Assembly (NCBI RefSeq): GCF_013337685.1
Contig: NZ_SUQN01000012.1
Location: 19,491 to 83,490, forward strand
Source: Citrobacter gillenii
GTDB lineage: Bacteria; Pseudomonadota; Gammaproteobacteria; Enterobacterales; Enterobacteriaceae
Length of the DNA: 64,000 nt
Direction of reading: 5' to 3'
A program made the position numbers and the translations under genes. How positions within the stretch are numbered: position 1 is the stretch's first letter; each line of letters starts with the position of its first letter. Shown here one piece after another: positions 1-8,991 of the stretch. A model generated the notes under the pieces. It had not been told where the DNA came from and ran no database searches. It saw only the letters and a list, made by a program, of their open reading frames with translations.

Positions 1-237
1 CTTAACGCCCCCGTGTTGGGACTTTATGGCGCGCAGGACACCAGCATTTCACAAGATAGCGTGGAAACCATGCGTCAGGCATTGCGCGCGGCGAATGCCA
101 AAGCAGAAATCGTGGTGTATCCCGATGCCGGGCATGCTTTTAACGCGGATTATCGCCCGAGCTATCACGAAGAGTCCGCCAATGACGGCTGGCAAAGAAT
201 GCTGGCGTGGTTTACGCAGTATGGCGGGAAGAAATAA
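1..237 (+). CDS. ysgA: Dienelactone hydrolase family protein, C-terminal part (5' end outside window)
   Basis: Frame 1 is open from the first base to TAA at 235-237, giving the last 78 residues of an alpha/beta hydrolase. The acid-loop motif YGAQD and the late AGHAF histidine fit the Asp and His of the Cys-Asp-His triad of dienelactone hydrolases; the nucleophile lies upstream of the window. The position next to metE, in convergent orientation, is that of ysgA in E. coli. Its physiological substrate is not known to me. The start cannot be judged because the gene is cut by the window edge. Confidence 0.85.
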   Translation, partial: LNAPVLGLYGAQDTSISQDSVETMRQALRAANAKAEIVVYPDAGHAFNADYRPSYHEESANDGWQRMLAWFTQYGGKK

Positions 238-246
238 ATGTTAATC

Positions 247-326
247 GCCCGGTGGCGGCTACGCCTTACCGGGCTTACAACGACTTGCACGTTCCTGTTG
301 GCCGGGTCAGCGTTAACGCCCCCGGC
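247..326. repeat. REP-like palindrome plus GC-rich inverted repeat between ysgA and metE
   Basis: A REP-like palindrome (GCCCGGTGGCGGC facing CGCCTTACCGGGC) lies at 247-274. A second inverted repeat, GCCGGG facing CCCGGC, lies at 301-326. They fill the short gap between the convergent stops of ysgA and metE and probably protect mRNA 3' ends or terminate transcription. No clear U-run is present. Confidence 0.7.
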
Positions 327-340
327 GATCGGGCACCGAA

Positions 341-2602
341 TTAAGCCTGACGCAGGTTCTGCGCCGCTTTCACCATATTCGCCAGCGCCGCGCGGGTTTC
401 CGGCCAGCCGCGAGTCTTCAGACCGCAGTCCGGGTTCACCCACAGACGCTCAGCCGGGATACGCTGTTCCGCTTTCTTCAGCAGGGCCTCAATCCATTCC
501 ACGCTTGGGACGTTCGGCGAGTGAATATCGTACACGCCCGGCCCGATTTCGTTCGGGTAGTCGAACTCTTCGAACGACTCCAGTAGCTCCATGTCGGAAC
601 GCGAGGTTTCAATGGTGATCACATCGGCATCAAGCGCAGCGATGGAATCCATGATGTCGTTGAACTCGCAGTAACACATGTGGGTGTGGATCTGCGTTTC
701 GTCCTTCGCCACCGCGGCGTTGATGCGGAAGGCCTCGACACCCCATTCCAGATACGCCGCCCAGTCGCTACGACGCAGAGGCAGACCTTCACGTAGTGCC
801 GGTTCATCAATCTGGATGATGCCAATACCGGCGGCTTCCAGATCGGCGACTTCGTCACGCAGTGCCAGCGCAATCTGCTTAGCGATGGTTTCGCGAGTCA
901 CATCTTCGCGTGGGAATGACCAGCAAAGAATGGTCACCGGGCCTGTCAGCATGCCTTTGACCGGTTTGTCAGTCAGCGACTGGGCGTATTTTGCCCACTC
1001 AACGGTAATCGCTTCCGGACGACTCACGTCACCAATCACTACCGGCGGCTTCACGCAGCGGGAGCCGTAGCTCTGTACCCAACCATTCTGAGTAAAGACA
1101 AAGCCGTCCAGATGCTCGCCAAAGTATTCAACCATGTCGTTACGCTCAGCTTCGCCGTGTACCAGTACGTCCAGGCCTAAACGTTCCTGCTCAGCGATCG
1201 CCTGTTTGATATGCTCGGCGATACCGGTACGGTAGTTGCCCGCATCCAGGTTACCCTTTTTAAAATCCAGACGCAGGCCGCGGATTTCCGTGGTTTGCGG
1301 GAAAGATCCGATCGTCGTGGTCGGCCACGCTGGCAGGTTAAAGCGCGCACGCTGAGCTTCGGCACGTACCGGGTAAGCGTGAGAACGTTGACTGTCCTGC
1401 GCGGTGATTGCCGCCAGACGTTTTTCGACTGCCGCATTGTGGACGCGGGTTGACTGACGACGCGCCTGAATTGGCGCACTCCACTCAACCAACGCTGCGG
1501 TATCGCCGCTGTTCAGCGCATCACGCAGCAGCGCCAGTTCACCGCACTTTTGCAGGGCGAAGGCAAACCAGCTTTTCACTTCGGCATCAAGGCGGGTTTC
1601 GACGCTCAGATCAATTGGGCTATGCAGAAGAGAACAAGAAGAGGCCACCCAAAGCGGACGTTTGCCGACAATGTCTTTAATCTGTGCATATTTCTCGGTC
1701 AGATCGGCGCGCCAGACGTTACGGCCGTTAATCAGGCCTGCGGAGAGCAGCCAGTTAGCGGGCAAACGCGAGTGCAACTCGGCTACGTCATCTTTACCAT
1801 GAACCAGATCCACGTGCAGACCCTGCACCGGCAGCGCGGTGATGGTATCCAGATTCGGCGTCACGCCTTCGAAATAGGTAGTCAGTAGCAGCTTCACCTG
1901 CCCGGTCAGCGCATCGTACGCCGGTTTAAAGGCGTTCAGCCATTCCTGGGGCAACTCCAGCACCAGCGCAGGTTCATCAATCTGTACCCACTCAACACCG
2001 CGTTTCGCCAGCTCAGCCAGCACCTGCTGGTAAACCGGCAGGATGTCGTTCAGCAGACTCAGGCGATCAAACTGCTCACCCTTCACTTTCCCCAGCCACA
2101 GGTAGGTGACCGGACCCAGCAGGACGGGCTTCACTTTGTGGCCCAGCGCCAGCGCTTCGTCCACTTCATCCAGCAGTTGAGTCCAGGTCAGTTTGAACTG
2201 CTGACCTTTGGTAAATTCAGGCACCATGTAGTGATAGTTGGTATTAAACCATTTGGTCATTTCTGCCGCTGCCGCCGGTTCACCGGTCGGTGCGCGACCA
2301 CGGCCAATGCGGAATAAGGTGTCGATATCGACAGAGCCATCTTTGTTCTGATGACGGGCCGGAACGTTACCCAGCAGCAAACTGGTGGTCAGCACATGAT
2401 CGTACCAGGCAAAATCGCCCACTGGCAGCAGGTCAACGCCAGCTTGCTTTTGTTGATCCCAGTGACGAGCGCGCAGTTCGCGACCCGTTGCCAGCAATTC
2501 TTCACGAGAGGCGTTACCCGCCCAGTAGCTTTCTTGCGCTTTTTTCAACTCGCGACGCAGGCCAACGCGAGGGAAACCGAGGGTGTGATTCAATATTGTC
2601 AT
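341..2602 (-). CDS. metE: Cobalamin-independent methionine synthase MetE
   Basis: Transfers a methyl group from 5-methyltetrahydropteroyl-triglutamate to homocysteine, the last step of methionine synthesis, in the cytosol without B12. It has 753 residues, the same length as E. coli MetE, and starts [14 protein letters not shown]. The zinc ligands are visible: HMC in the THMCYCEF segment (His641, Cys643 by family numbering) and Cys726 in [12 protein letters not shown], counted from the C-terminus. The ATG at 2600-2602 is preceded by AGAGGAAG. It diverges from its activator gene metR. An ERIC element and MetJ boxes lie in the shared gap, so MetR activation and MetJ repression are expected. Confidence 0.98.
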   Translation of the reverse strand: MTILNHTLGFPRVGLRRELKKAQESYWAGNASREELLATGRELRARHWDQQKQAGVDLLPVGDFAWYDHVLTTSLLLGNVPARHQNKDGSVDIDTLFRIGRGRAPTGEPAAAAEMTKWFNTNYHYMVPEFTKGQQFKLTWTQLLDEVDEALALGHKVKPVLLGPVTYLWLGKVKGEQFDRLSLLNDILPVYQQVLAELAKRGVEWVQIDEPALVLELPQEWLNAFKPAYDALTGQVKLLLTTYFEGVTPNLDTITALPVQGLHVDLVHGKDDVAELHSRLPANWLLSAGLINGRNVWRADLTEKYAQIKDIVGKRPLWVASSCSLLHSPIDLSVETRLDAEVKSWFAFALQKCGELALLRDALNSGDTAALVEWSAPIQARRQSTRVHNAAVEKRLAAITAQDSQRSHAYPVRAEAQRARFNLPAWPTTTIGSFPQTTEIRGLRLDFKKGNLDAGNYRTGIAEHIKQAIAEQERLGLDVLVHGEAERNDMVEYFGEHLDGFVFTQNGWVQSYGSRCVKPPVVIGDVSRPEAITVEWAKYAQSLTDKPVKGMLTGPVTILCWSFPREDVTRETIAKQIALALRDEVADLEAAGIGIIQIDEPALREGLPLRRSDWAAYLEWGVEAFRINAAVAKDETQIHTHMCYCEFNDIMDSIAALDADVITIETSRSDMELLESFEEFDYPNEIGPGVYDIHSPNVPSVEWIEALLKKAEQRIPAERLWVNPDCGLKTRGWPETRAALANMVKAAQNLRQA

Positions 2603-2624
2603 TTTTCTTCCTCTAATTATATGT

Positions 2625-2749
2625 AAATCCTATGGATTTTGAATTTAGGGAAGGCGGCAAGTTTGCTCATCCCCAGGAGCTTACTGAAGTAAGTGACTGG
2701 GGTGGGGAAACGAAGCCAACGCACCATAAATTTAAAAGACGAAGGATTT
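2625..2749. repeat. ERIC element between metE and metR
   Basis: About 125 bp with the ERIC signature: an aaggcggcaag arm, a core close to the classic GAATCCCCAGGAGCTTACAT / AAGTAAGTGACTGGGG primer sequences, and a right arm containing ccaacgc. The ends are inverted (AAATCC at 2625 and GGATTT at 2744). It lies directly upstream of metE, between metE and the MetJ boxes. End coordinates are approximate. Confidence 0.85.
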
Positions 2750-2750
2750 T

Positions 2751-2774
2751 AGCCGTCCAGATGTTTACACATCC
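2751..2774. promoter_or_regulatory. Tandem MetJ (MET box) operator
   Basis: Three consecutive 8-bp units, AGCCGTCC, AGATGTTT and ACACATCC, match the MET box consensus AGACGTCT at 6, 6 and 5 positions. Tandem imperfect boxes are how MetJ-S-adenosylmethionine binds. The site lies in the metE-metR gap and probably represses one or both genes. Confidence 0.7.
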
Positions 2775-2825
2775 ATAATTGGCGGTTACTGTATATTCCT
2801 CAAGCGCAATTTATTCATGCCGAAG

Positions 2826-2838
2826 TGAAGGACTTTCA
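2826..2838. promoter_or_regulatory. MetR-type binding site overlapping the metR start codon
   Basis: TGAA-GGACT-TTCA is a perfect match to the MetR recognition pattern TGAA-N5-TTCA. Its last base is the A of the metR ATG. This suggests autoregulation of metR in addition to activation of metE. Binding itself is inferred. Confidence 0.55.
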
Positions 2839-3776
2839 TGATCGAGATTAAGCATCTGAAAACGCTACAGGCGTTGCGGAACAGTGGGTCGCTGGCAGGC
2901 GCAGCAGCGACGTTGCATCAGACCCAATCCGCCCTGTCTCACCAGTTCAGCGATCTGGAACAACGCCTCGGCTTTCGGCTATTTGTGCGTAAAAGCCAGC
3001 CGCTACGTTTTACGCCACAGGGTGAAATTTTGTTGCAGTTGGCCAATCAGGTGTTGCCACAAATCGGTCGCGCGCTTCAGGCATGCAACGAACCGCAGCA
3101 AACCCGGCTGCGCATCGCCATTGAATGTCACAGCTGTATTCAGTGGCTGACCCCCGCGCTGGAGAATTTCCGTGCTAACTGGCCACAGGTAGAGATGGAT
3201 TTTAAATCCGGCGTGACTTTCGATCCGCAACCAGCCCTGCAGCAGGATGAGCTGGACCTGGTGATGACATCCGACATTCTGCCGCGCAGCGGCCTGCACT
3301 ATTCACCGATGTTTGATTTTGAAGTCCGTCTGATACTGGCGCCCGATCACCCACTGGCCAGCAAAACGCAGGTAACGCCGGAAGATTTAGCCAGCGAAAC
3401 CCTGTTGATTTATCCTGTACAGCGCAGCCGACTGGATGTCTGGCGGCATTTCCTGCAGCCTGCTGGCGTTAGCCCGTCGCTGAAGAGCGTGGATAACACC
3501 CTGCTGCTGATCCAGATGGTCGCCGCCAGAATGGGTATTGCAGCGCTGCCGCACTGGGTAGTGGAGAGTTTTGAACGCCAGGGCCTGGTAGTGACCAAAA
3601 CCCTGGGTGATGGATTATGGAGCCGACTGTACGCCGCTGTGCGCGATGGCGAGCAGCGTCAGCCGGTCACGGAAGCATTTATTCGCTCAGCGCGGAATCA
3701 CGCCTGCGATCACCTGCCGTTTGTGCGGAGTGCGGAGCGACCCACTTTCGATGCACCCACAGTGAGGCCACTATAA
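2838..3776 (+). CDS. metR: LysR-type regulator of methionine genes, MetR
   Basis: Homocysteine-responsive LysR-family activator of metE and other met genes. The N-terminal winged helix-turn-helix (about residues 1-60, [20 protein letters not shown]) is followed by a substrate-binding-like effector domain. It has 312 residues against about 317 in E. coli: the body is conserved to DAPTVRP, then ends at once, so the usual tail is missing. Its 3' end overlaps the convergent bioP gene by 98 bp (3679-3776). The start is fixed by family similarity, and a MetR-like palindrome covers the ATG. Confidence 0.96.
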   Translation: MIEIKHLKTLQALRNSGSLAGAAATLHQTQSALSHQFSDLEQRLGFRLFVRKSQPLRFTPQGEILLQLANQVLPQIGRALQACNEPQQTRLRIAIECHSCIQWLTPALENFRANWPQVEMDFKSGVTFDPQPALQQDELDLVMTSDILPRSGLHYSPMFDFEVRLILAPDHPLASKTQVTPEDLASETLLIYPVQRSRLDVWRHFLQPAGVSPSLKSVDNTLLLIQMVAARMGIAALPHWVVESFERQGLVVTKTLGDGLWSRLYAAVRDGEQRQPVTEAFIRSARNHACDHLPFVRSAERPTFDAPTVRPL

Positions 3777-4578
3777 CAGCCGCACCAATGATGAAGCTTG
3801 GCCAGTGAGGCTGCTGGTGCCAGATGGCCAGATTAACCAACAGCCCCGCAGGCACATGCATATTGTTCATGATACCCAGTGTGCCTGCATCTACCTGCGT
3901 CGCGCCGTAGTTCCACATAAAGTAACCGATGCCCGATGCTGCCACGCCAAGGAACACCAGAATCCCCCACTGCAGCGAAGTTTCAGGCATTTTTTGCGCA
4001 TTCCCTACTATAAGCCAGGCAACGACCGCCACCAGTAATGCCCCCATATAAAACCAGGCAAAGGCGTTGTGCTGCGGCATGGGACGGGTTTCCATCAGAC
4101 GCTTATAGCCCACCATGCCGATGGCAAAGCTGATGTTGGAAAGCTGTACCAGCAGCAGACCGGTCCAGAAATGACTGGTCACCTGATCGTAACGAATGAT
4201 CCCCGCCCCAATCACCGCCAGCAGTGCGCTAAACGCGTAGCTCCAGCGTAAACGGCGTCGGCTCATAAGGTCATAAATCAGTGTGATATAGAGCGGTGTC
4301 AGGACGGTAAATAGCAGCAGCTCGGAAACCGTCAGGTACAAATAAGCACGGAAACTCAGCATATACATGATGCCAAGCTGCATGGCACCCACCAGCATGT
4401 ACAGACCAATAGTTTTTACGCTGTGGCCGCGGGTACGCAGAAATGGCAGGAACACCAGCGCAGCCAGTCCGACCCGCACCAGCACGGCAAAATAGCTATC
4501 GACATGACCAGCAAGGTACTCGCCAAACAGGCTAAAGGAAAAGGCCCACAGAATAGTGGTAATGATGAGTAGCGCCAC
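3679..4578 (-). CDS. bioP: Biotin transporter BioP (YigM), EamA/DMT family
   Basis: A 299-residue hydrophobic protein with about ten membrane segments and two EamA-type repeats, full length compared with E. coli YigM, which is a biotin importer of the inner membrane. The start is GTG at 4576-4578 with a GAGA element upstream. It follows yigL by 80 bp on the same strand and may share its transcript. Its last 98 bp are antisense to the end of metR. I looked for a BirA operator upstream and found only a poorly spaced half match. Confidence 0.93.
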   Translation of the reverse strand: MALLIITTILWAFSFSLFGEYLAGHVDSYFAVLVRVGLAALVFLPFLRTRGHSVKTIGLYMLVGAMQLGIMYMLSFRAYLYLTVSELLLFTVLTPLYITLIYDLMSRRRLRWSYAFSALLAVIGAGIIRYDQVTSHFWTGLLLVQLSNISFAIGMVGYKRLMETRPMPQHNAFAWFYMGALLVAVVAWLIVGNAQKMPETSLQWGILVFLGVAASGIGYFMWNYGATQVDAGTLGIMNNMHVPAGLLVNLAIWHQQPHWPSFIIGAAVIVASLWVHRKWVAPHSAQTAGDRRRDSALSE

Positions 4579-4658
4579 AATAGATGTCTCTGAACAAAAG
4601 ATACACCCATTGTAGCGAAGTTCACGGTTGACAACTGACTAACTAATGAGCGGTTCCG

Positions 4659-5459
4659 TTACTGTAAAAACAGTTCTCGCAGATAATGCGGCACAGCATC
4701 GTCGGCATTAAGCCCAATCACGTCCAGCTCCGGGTGCAGATCCTTCAGGCGCTGATGTGCATTACCCATAATGCAGCCTTTTCCCGCCATCGATAGCATT
4801 TCGGCGTCATTCATGCCGTCACCAAAGGCGATACAGTCTTTCAGGCTGAAGCCCATCGCTTTTGCCACCGCTTCCAGCGCATGGCCTTTTGATACGCCAC
4901 CCGCCATCACTTCCAGACAGGTCAGCGTGGAGAAACTGACGTTCACACGATCACCCCAACGGGCGTTAATCGCCTGCTCCAGCGGCAGCAGGATTTCGTG
5001 AGAGTCGGTGGTGAAAAACACTTTACTGACGCCTTCCGGCTCCAGCAGCGCAGGTTCAAACAGTGAGTAGTTAAACACCGCTTCTTTAAAGAAACGCATT
5101 TCATCCGGGCGATGGCGGTTCATAAACCACTCATCGTCGCGATACACGTTGGTCACGATATCCGGGTTCGCATTCACCACACCAAACAGATCGCTGGCAA
5201 TGTCGCGATCCAGGTTATGCGAGAACACAAGATTCCCGTCAGTATCATGTACGCGCGCACCGTTGGAGGTGATCATGTAGGACTTAATGCCGAGATTGTC
5301 GCGAATTTGCCCTACATCAATATGATGACGGCCGGTCGCGAACACAAAATTCACACCACGAGCCGTCAGCAGTTTCAGCGTCTCTTTGGCATACGGGGAC
5401 AGGGTATGGTCGGGGGAAAGCAGCGTACCGTCTAAATCAGATGCAACTACCTGATACAT
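4659..5459 (-). CDS. yigL: HAD-superfamily phosphatase YigL
   Basis: Cof-type (IIB cap) HAD phosphatase of 266 residues. The nucleophile motif DLDGTLLSP is at residues 8-16 and the C-terminal motif GDGMNDAEML binds Mg2+. E. coli YigL dephosphorylates pyridoxal phosphate and sugar phosphates; substrate choice here is inferred from that. It follows pldB by 14 bp, so the two are probably co-transcribed, with bioP further downstream. Confidence 0.94.
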   Translation of the reverse strand: MYQVVASDLDGTLLSPDHTLSPYAKETLKLLTARGVNFVFATGRHHIDVGQIRDNLGIKSYMITSNGARVHDTDGNLVFSHNLDRDIASDLFGVVNANPDIVTNVYRDDEWFMNRHRPDEMRFFKEAVFNYSLFEPALLEPEGVSKVFFTTDSHEILLPLEQAINARWGDRVNVSFSTLTCLEVMAGGVSKGHALEAVAKAMGFSLKDCIAFGDGMNDAEMLSMAGKGCIMGNAHQRLKDLHPELDVIGLNADDAVPHYLRELFLQ

Positions 5460-5473
5460 AAAAAATTAAACCT

Positions 5474-6490
5474 CTAAGCAAAGCGGTGTCCGCTGGATGA
5501 GTTATGCCTGTCGAAAAATTCAACAATGGCGTTGAGCGCGACTGAGCGCATTGCGTCCTTTTCAAAAAGGATCTCATGGTAGGCGCCTTTTATGACCAGC
5601 GGTTGACCTCCTTCTACAGGATGGCCCGCTGCAGCGCGGAGTTCACAAAAACGATAGTGCATGCGGTTATCCACCACACGCTCTTCTTCAGCCTGAATAA
5701 GCAACGTCGGGGTCGCATCACCTCCGGCCCCGGCCAACACCTGCTCACCCGCCAGAATGCCTTCACGCACCCAATGATAGGTCGGGCCGCCTACGCGCAA
5801 CTGCGGATCATCAGCATAGAAGCGCAGATTACGCCGATAGCGCTGTCGGCTATGGGTGAGCGCATTCATCCCAAACGGCAACGCCCGCCAGCGACCGGTC
5901 CCCATGGCATAGCCTTCGCGAATGCGCGGATACCCTTCAGCCCAGTCAAGAATATGGCGCACCATCCAGTCGGGAAAGCGCATCACAATCCCGAACATCG
6001 GGGCGCTGAGGGCAATAGCATCACACTGATTAGGGTGGCGCTGCAGGAACAGCGTGGCAATAGCGCCTCCCATGGAATGCGCCAGTATATAGCGTTTTCT
6101 CCATGGACCTGGCTGCACTTCCTGCTGCCAGAAGGCGGTCAAATCGTCGACATAGTCATTAAAGTTATCCACATGGCCACGGTGCGGATCCGAGAGCATC
6201 CGCCCGGAACGCCCCTGGCCACGATGGTCGATAATGAGGACGTCAAAACCAGAATAAAACAGGTCATACGCCAGTTCAGCGTATTTTACGTAGCTTTCTA
6301 TGCGCCCGGGACAAACGACGATGACGCGATCGTTTTTTTCTGCACGAAAGCGAACAAAGCGTACGGGAACATTATCTACGCCAGTGAATTCCGCTTCCTC
6401 CCGCTGACGCCAGAAATCTGTCAGTGGCCCCATGGAAAAAGCGGCAAACGCGTTTTCTCTTGTTTCCCAGTCTTTTTGCTGCTGAAACAT
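5474..6490 (-). CDS. pldB: Lysophospholipase L2 PldB
   Basis: Hydrolyses lysophospholipids at the inner membrane. Alpha/beta hydrolase with the nucleophile elbow AHSMGGA and a late histidine in KGAYHEILFE. I chose ATG at 6488-6490 (MFQQQKDWETREN), which gives 338 residues and matches the family start; GAGG lies 11 bases upstream. A TTG eight codons earlier is open but not supported. It diverges from rhtB across 110 bp and leads the pldB-yigL-bioP group. Confidence 0.95.
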   Translation of the reverse strand: MFQQQKDWETRENAFAAFSMGPLTDFWRQREEAEFTGVDNVPVRFVRFRAEKNDRVIVVCPGRIESYVKYAELAYDLFYSGFDVLIIDHRGQGRSGRMLSDPHRGHVDNFNDYVDDLTAFWQQEVQPGPWRKRYILAHSMGGAIATLFLQRHPNQCDAIALSAPMFGIVMRFPDWMVRHILDWAEGYPRIREGYAMGTGRWRALPFGMNALTHSRQRYRRNLRFYADDPQLRVGGPTYHWVREGILAGEQVLAGAGGDATPTLLIQAEEERVVDNRMHYRFCELRAAAGHPVEGGQPLVIKGAYHEILFEKDAMRSVALNAIVEFFDRHNSSSGHRFA

Positions 6491-6600
6491 CGGGTATCCA
6501 GCCTCGTTGACCAAGTAAAATCGTTTTTTTTGCCGAGCCTGTTACAACGCATCGGCAGTAGCGTATTGTGGCATAAAAATAGACAAGTCGGGAGTTTCTC

Positions 6601-7221
6601 ATGACCTTTGAATGGTGGTTCGCCTACCTGCTGACGTCCATTGTTTTGAGCTTGTCGCCAGGTTCAGGGGCGATCAACACCATGACAACCGCCATCAGCC
6701 ATGGTTATCGGGGAGCAGCGGCGTCGATTGCCGGTTTGCAGACCGGGCTTGGCATTCATATCGTGCTGGTCGGTGTTGGGCTAGGAACGCTATTCTCACG
6801 GTCAGTGATCGCCTTTGAGGTACTAAAGTGGGCGGGGGCAGCCTATCTTATCTGGTTGGGCATTCAGCAATGGCGCGCGGCGGGAGCCATCGACCTGAAC
6901 ACCATCGCCAATACGCAATCACGCAGTCGCCTGTTCAAGCGCGCCGTCTTCGTCAACCTGACCAACCCAAAGAGCATTGTATTTCTCGCCGCCCTGTTCC
7001 CGCAGTTCATCATGCCGCAGGAGCCGCAGTTGATGCAGTACGTGGTGCTGGGCGTGACCACCATCGTGGTCGATATTATTGTGATGATCGGTTATGCGAC
7101 GCTGGCCACCCGCATTGCAGGCTGGATTAAAGGGCCAAAGCAAATGAAGGCGCTGAACAAAGTGTTTGGTTCGCTGTTTATGCTGATAGGTGCCCTGCTG
7201 GCGTCAGCACGGCATGCCTAG
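6601..7221 (+). CDS. rhtB: Homoserine/homoserine lactone efflux protein RhtB
   Basis: A LysE/RhtB-family inner-membrane exporter of 206 residues with about six membrane segments and the family signature [10 protein letters not shown] near residue 20. RhtB exports homoserine, its lactone and related amino acids. The ATG follows CGGGAGTTTCTC. In K-12 rhtB and rhtC are neighbours; here an rpn gene is placed between them. Confidence 0.95.
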   Translation: MTFEWWFAYLLTSIVLSLSPGSGAINTMTTAISHGYRGAAASIAGLQTGLGIHIVLVGVGLGTLFSRSVIAFEVLKWAGAAYLIWLGIQQWRAAGAIDLNTIANTQSRSRLFKRAVFVNLTNPKSIVFLAALFPQFIMPQEPQLMQYVVLGVTTIVVDIIVMIGYATLATRIAGWIKGPKQMKALNKVFGSLFMLIGALLASARHA

Positions 7222-7384
7222 ATAACTGGAATCGTGCTCGCAATGAAATGCGAACGATCTGAACATCGCTATATGACTTCTCGAAACTCGCTACAAAGGG
7301 AGAAACATCTTTTATTCTGTGCTGTCAGGTGTTGAGTGCTAATGCCAGAATGCCGCCATATTCACCACTCAGGGATGATGAACA

Positions 7385-8269
7385 ATGGCGGAAGCAACCA
7401 CACCTCATGACGCAGTATTTAAGACCTTCCTCTCCCGTGTAGAAACCGCCCGGGACTTTATCGAACTCCATCTTCCGCCCTCGTTACTCAAAATCTGCAA
7501 ACTGGAAACGCTACATCTGGAATCAGGCAGCTTTGTGGAGGACGATCTACGTCCCTATTTCAGTGACGTACTTTATTCACTCGAAACGACCAGCGGCTGC
7601 GGCTATGTACATGTGCTCATTGAGCACCAAAGCTCACCAGACAAACATATGTCGTTTAGACTGATGCGCTATGCTATCGCTGCCATGCAGCGTCACCTTG
7701 AAGCAGGACACGACCGCCTGCCGCTGGTCATTCCTGTGCTTTTTTACCATGGGAAGCAAAGCCCCTGGCAGGGTTCAATGAGCTGGCTGGATCACTTTGA
7801 GGATCCGGCTACCGCCGGTCAGCTTTACAGCACACCGTTTCCGTTGGTGGATGTGACGGTTATTCCAGATGATGAGATCATGCAACATCGCAGTATGGCG
7901 GCACTGACGTTAGTACAAAAACATATTCGCCAGCGCGACATGGCGCAGTTGCTGGATAAACTTACCCGCCTGTTTACGCTGGAGAAGATGAGCGGACAAC
8001 AAGTAACCGTACTGGTAAACTACATGGTGCAAGCAGGGAATACACAAGATGTTCAGACATTATTGTATAAGCTGGCACAACGTGTGCCGCAGCATGGAGA
8101 TAAATTGATGACAATGGCGGATCAACTAAAGCAAATAGGCCGCGAAGAGGGCAAGCGCATTGCTCTGACAGATGTCGCAAAAGCGATGCTCAAGCGGGGT
8201 CTTGATACCAACGCAATTATGGAAATGACCGGCCTTTCGAAGGACGAATTACAAAAGCTTGCGCAATAA
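7385..8269 (+). CDS. Rpn family recombination-promoting nuclease / putative transposase (PD-(D/E)XK)
   Basis: A 294-residue member of the Rpn (YhgA-like, transposase_31) family. The N-terminal nuclease core shows Asp61 in RPYFSDVLYSL and Glu80-x-Gln82 in LIEHQSSPDKH, fitting the modified PD-(D/E)XK active site of Rpn proteins. The C-terminal region (EEGKRIALTDVAKAMLKRG, then a helix-turn-helix-like TNAIMEMTGLSKDELQKL) is the Rpn tail. E. coli RpnA-E promote RecA-independent recombination and DNA breaks, and have been linked to phage defence. ATG is preceded by AGGGATG. It is an accessory insertion between rhtB and rhtC, facing rhtC, with a strong hairpin after the stop. I cannot assign it to a particular RpnA-E subgroup. 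Confidence 0.9.
   Translation: MAEATTPHDAVFKTFLSRVETARDFIELHLPPSLLKICKLETLHLESGSFVEDDLRPYFSDVLYSLETTSGCGYVHVLIEHQSSPDKHMSFRLMRYAIAAMQRHLEAGHDRLPLVIPVLFYHGKQSPWQGSMSWLDHFEDPATAGQLYSTPFPLVDVTVIPDDEIMQHRSMAALTLVQKHIRQRDMAQLLDKLTRLFTLEKMSGQQVTVLVNYMVQAGNTQDVQTLLYKLAQRVPQHGDKLMTMADQLKQIGREEGKRIALTDVAKAMLKRGLDTNAIMEMTGLSKDELQKLAQ
8108..8269 (+). CDS. Candidate intragenic small protein (RpnS-like antitoxin) from an internal start in rpn
   Basis: An in-frame ATG at 8108 (codon 242 of rpn) follows GGAGA at 8096-8100 with ideal spacing of about 8 bases. It would give a 53-residue protein, MTMADQLKQIGREEGK onward, equal to the Rpn C-terminal tail. In characterised E. coli rpn genes the 3' end encodes, from an internal start, a small protein that inhibits the toxic full-length nuclease. 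The Shine-Dalgarno and frame are seen directly; expression and antitoxin action are inferred. Confidence 0.6.
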   Translation: MTMADQLKQIGREEGKRIALTDVAKAMLKRGLDTNAIMEMTGLSKDELQKLAQ

Positions 8270-8277
8270 ACCGTATT

Positions 8278-8298
8278 CCGCCTGGGCCCCCCAGGCGG
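8278..8298. terminator. GC-rich hairpin between convergent rpn and rhtC
   Basis: A perfect 9-bp stem, CCGCCTGGG facing CCCAGGCGG, with a 3-base loop sits 8 bp after the rpn stop and 9 bp before the rhtC stop. There is no U-run on either strand, so it may be a shared 3'-end stabiliser rather than a classic intrinsic terminator. Confidence 0.55.
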
Positions 8299-8307
8299 GT
8301 AACAACG

Positions 8308-8928
8308 TTAACGCGAAATAATCAGATGAATGCCGAAGCCCGCGAATAACGCGCCGGCAAAGCCGTCAATCCACTTCGCCAGACGCTGATAGCCACGACG
8401 CATTTTCGGCAGCGCAAACAGGCTGGCGACCACGGTAAACCACGCCAGCGTCTCGACGATAATCAGCGCGAAAATACCCCAACGGGCAGCGGTACCGACG
8501 TTGTCGCCGACAAACAGCGAAAAGACGGAGCCAAAATAGATAATGGCTTTGGGATTCGCCAGGTTGGTCAGCAGACCTTTTAAAAAACTGCGACCGCTCT
8601 GCGCCAGCTCAACCTGCGGCGCGGGTGCCGCAACGTCCTGTTTTTTAAACGCGCCGCGCAGCATCTGATACCCCATCCAGCACAGATACAGACCACCGCC
8701 GACCATAATAATAGTGTGCAGCCAGGCCATTTTTTCGATGATCAGATGCAGACCGAGCAGTGCCACGCCCGCCCAGACCATGACGCCGCAGGTAATACCC
8801 AGCACACCCATCATCGCCTCTTTGCGCGAGCGGCTAACGGCCGTTTGCGAAACAAAGAAAAAATCGGGGCCAGGACTCATCAGCGCTACGATGTGTACCA
8901 ACGCAACAGTAAAAAATAGCGTTAACAT
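8308..8928 (-). CDS. rhtC: Threonine efflux protein RhtC
   Basis: A LysE/RhtB-family exporter of 206 residues with about six membrane segments and the signature SPGPDFFFVSQTA near residue 20. RhtC exports threonine. The ATG is at 8926-8928. It follows recQ by 63 bp on the same strand, as in K-12, and may be read from the recQ transcript. Its 3' end faces the inserted rpn gene. Confidence 0.95.
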   Translation of the reverse strand: MLTLFFTVALVHIVALMSPGPDFFFVSQTAVSRSRKEAMMGVLGITCGVMVWAGVALLGLHLIIEKMAWLHTIIMVGGGLYLCWMGYQMLRGAFKKQDVAAPAPQVELAQSGRSFLKGLLTNLANPKAIIYFGSVFSLFVGDNVGTAARWGIFALIIVETLAWFTVVASLFALPKMRRGYQRLAKWIDGFAGALFAGFGIHLIISR

Positions 8929-8991
8929 AAAAATGACTCGCGGGGAAATAGTTCAGAGAGTCACCATCCTGGCACTTTTTTGCCTGGCTGA

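Noticed and set aside
4579..4658. BirA operator upstream of bioP
   Set aside because: TTGTCAAC and a later TACAA look like halves of the operator but the spacing is too short for the TTGTAAAC-N15/16-GTTTACAA pattern.
5576..6604. 342-codon open frame opposite pldB
   Set aside because: It is antisense to a well-conserved gene along its length, lacks domain features and a ribosome-binding site, and reflects codon bias of the real strand.
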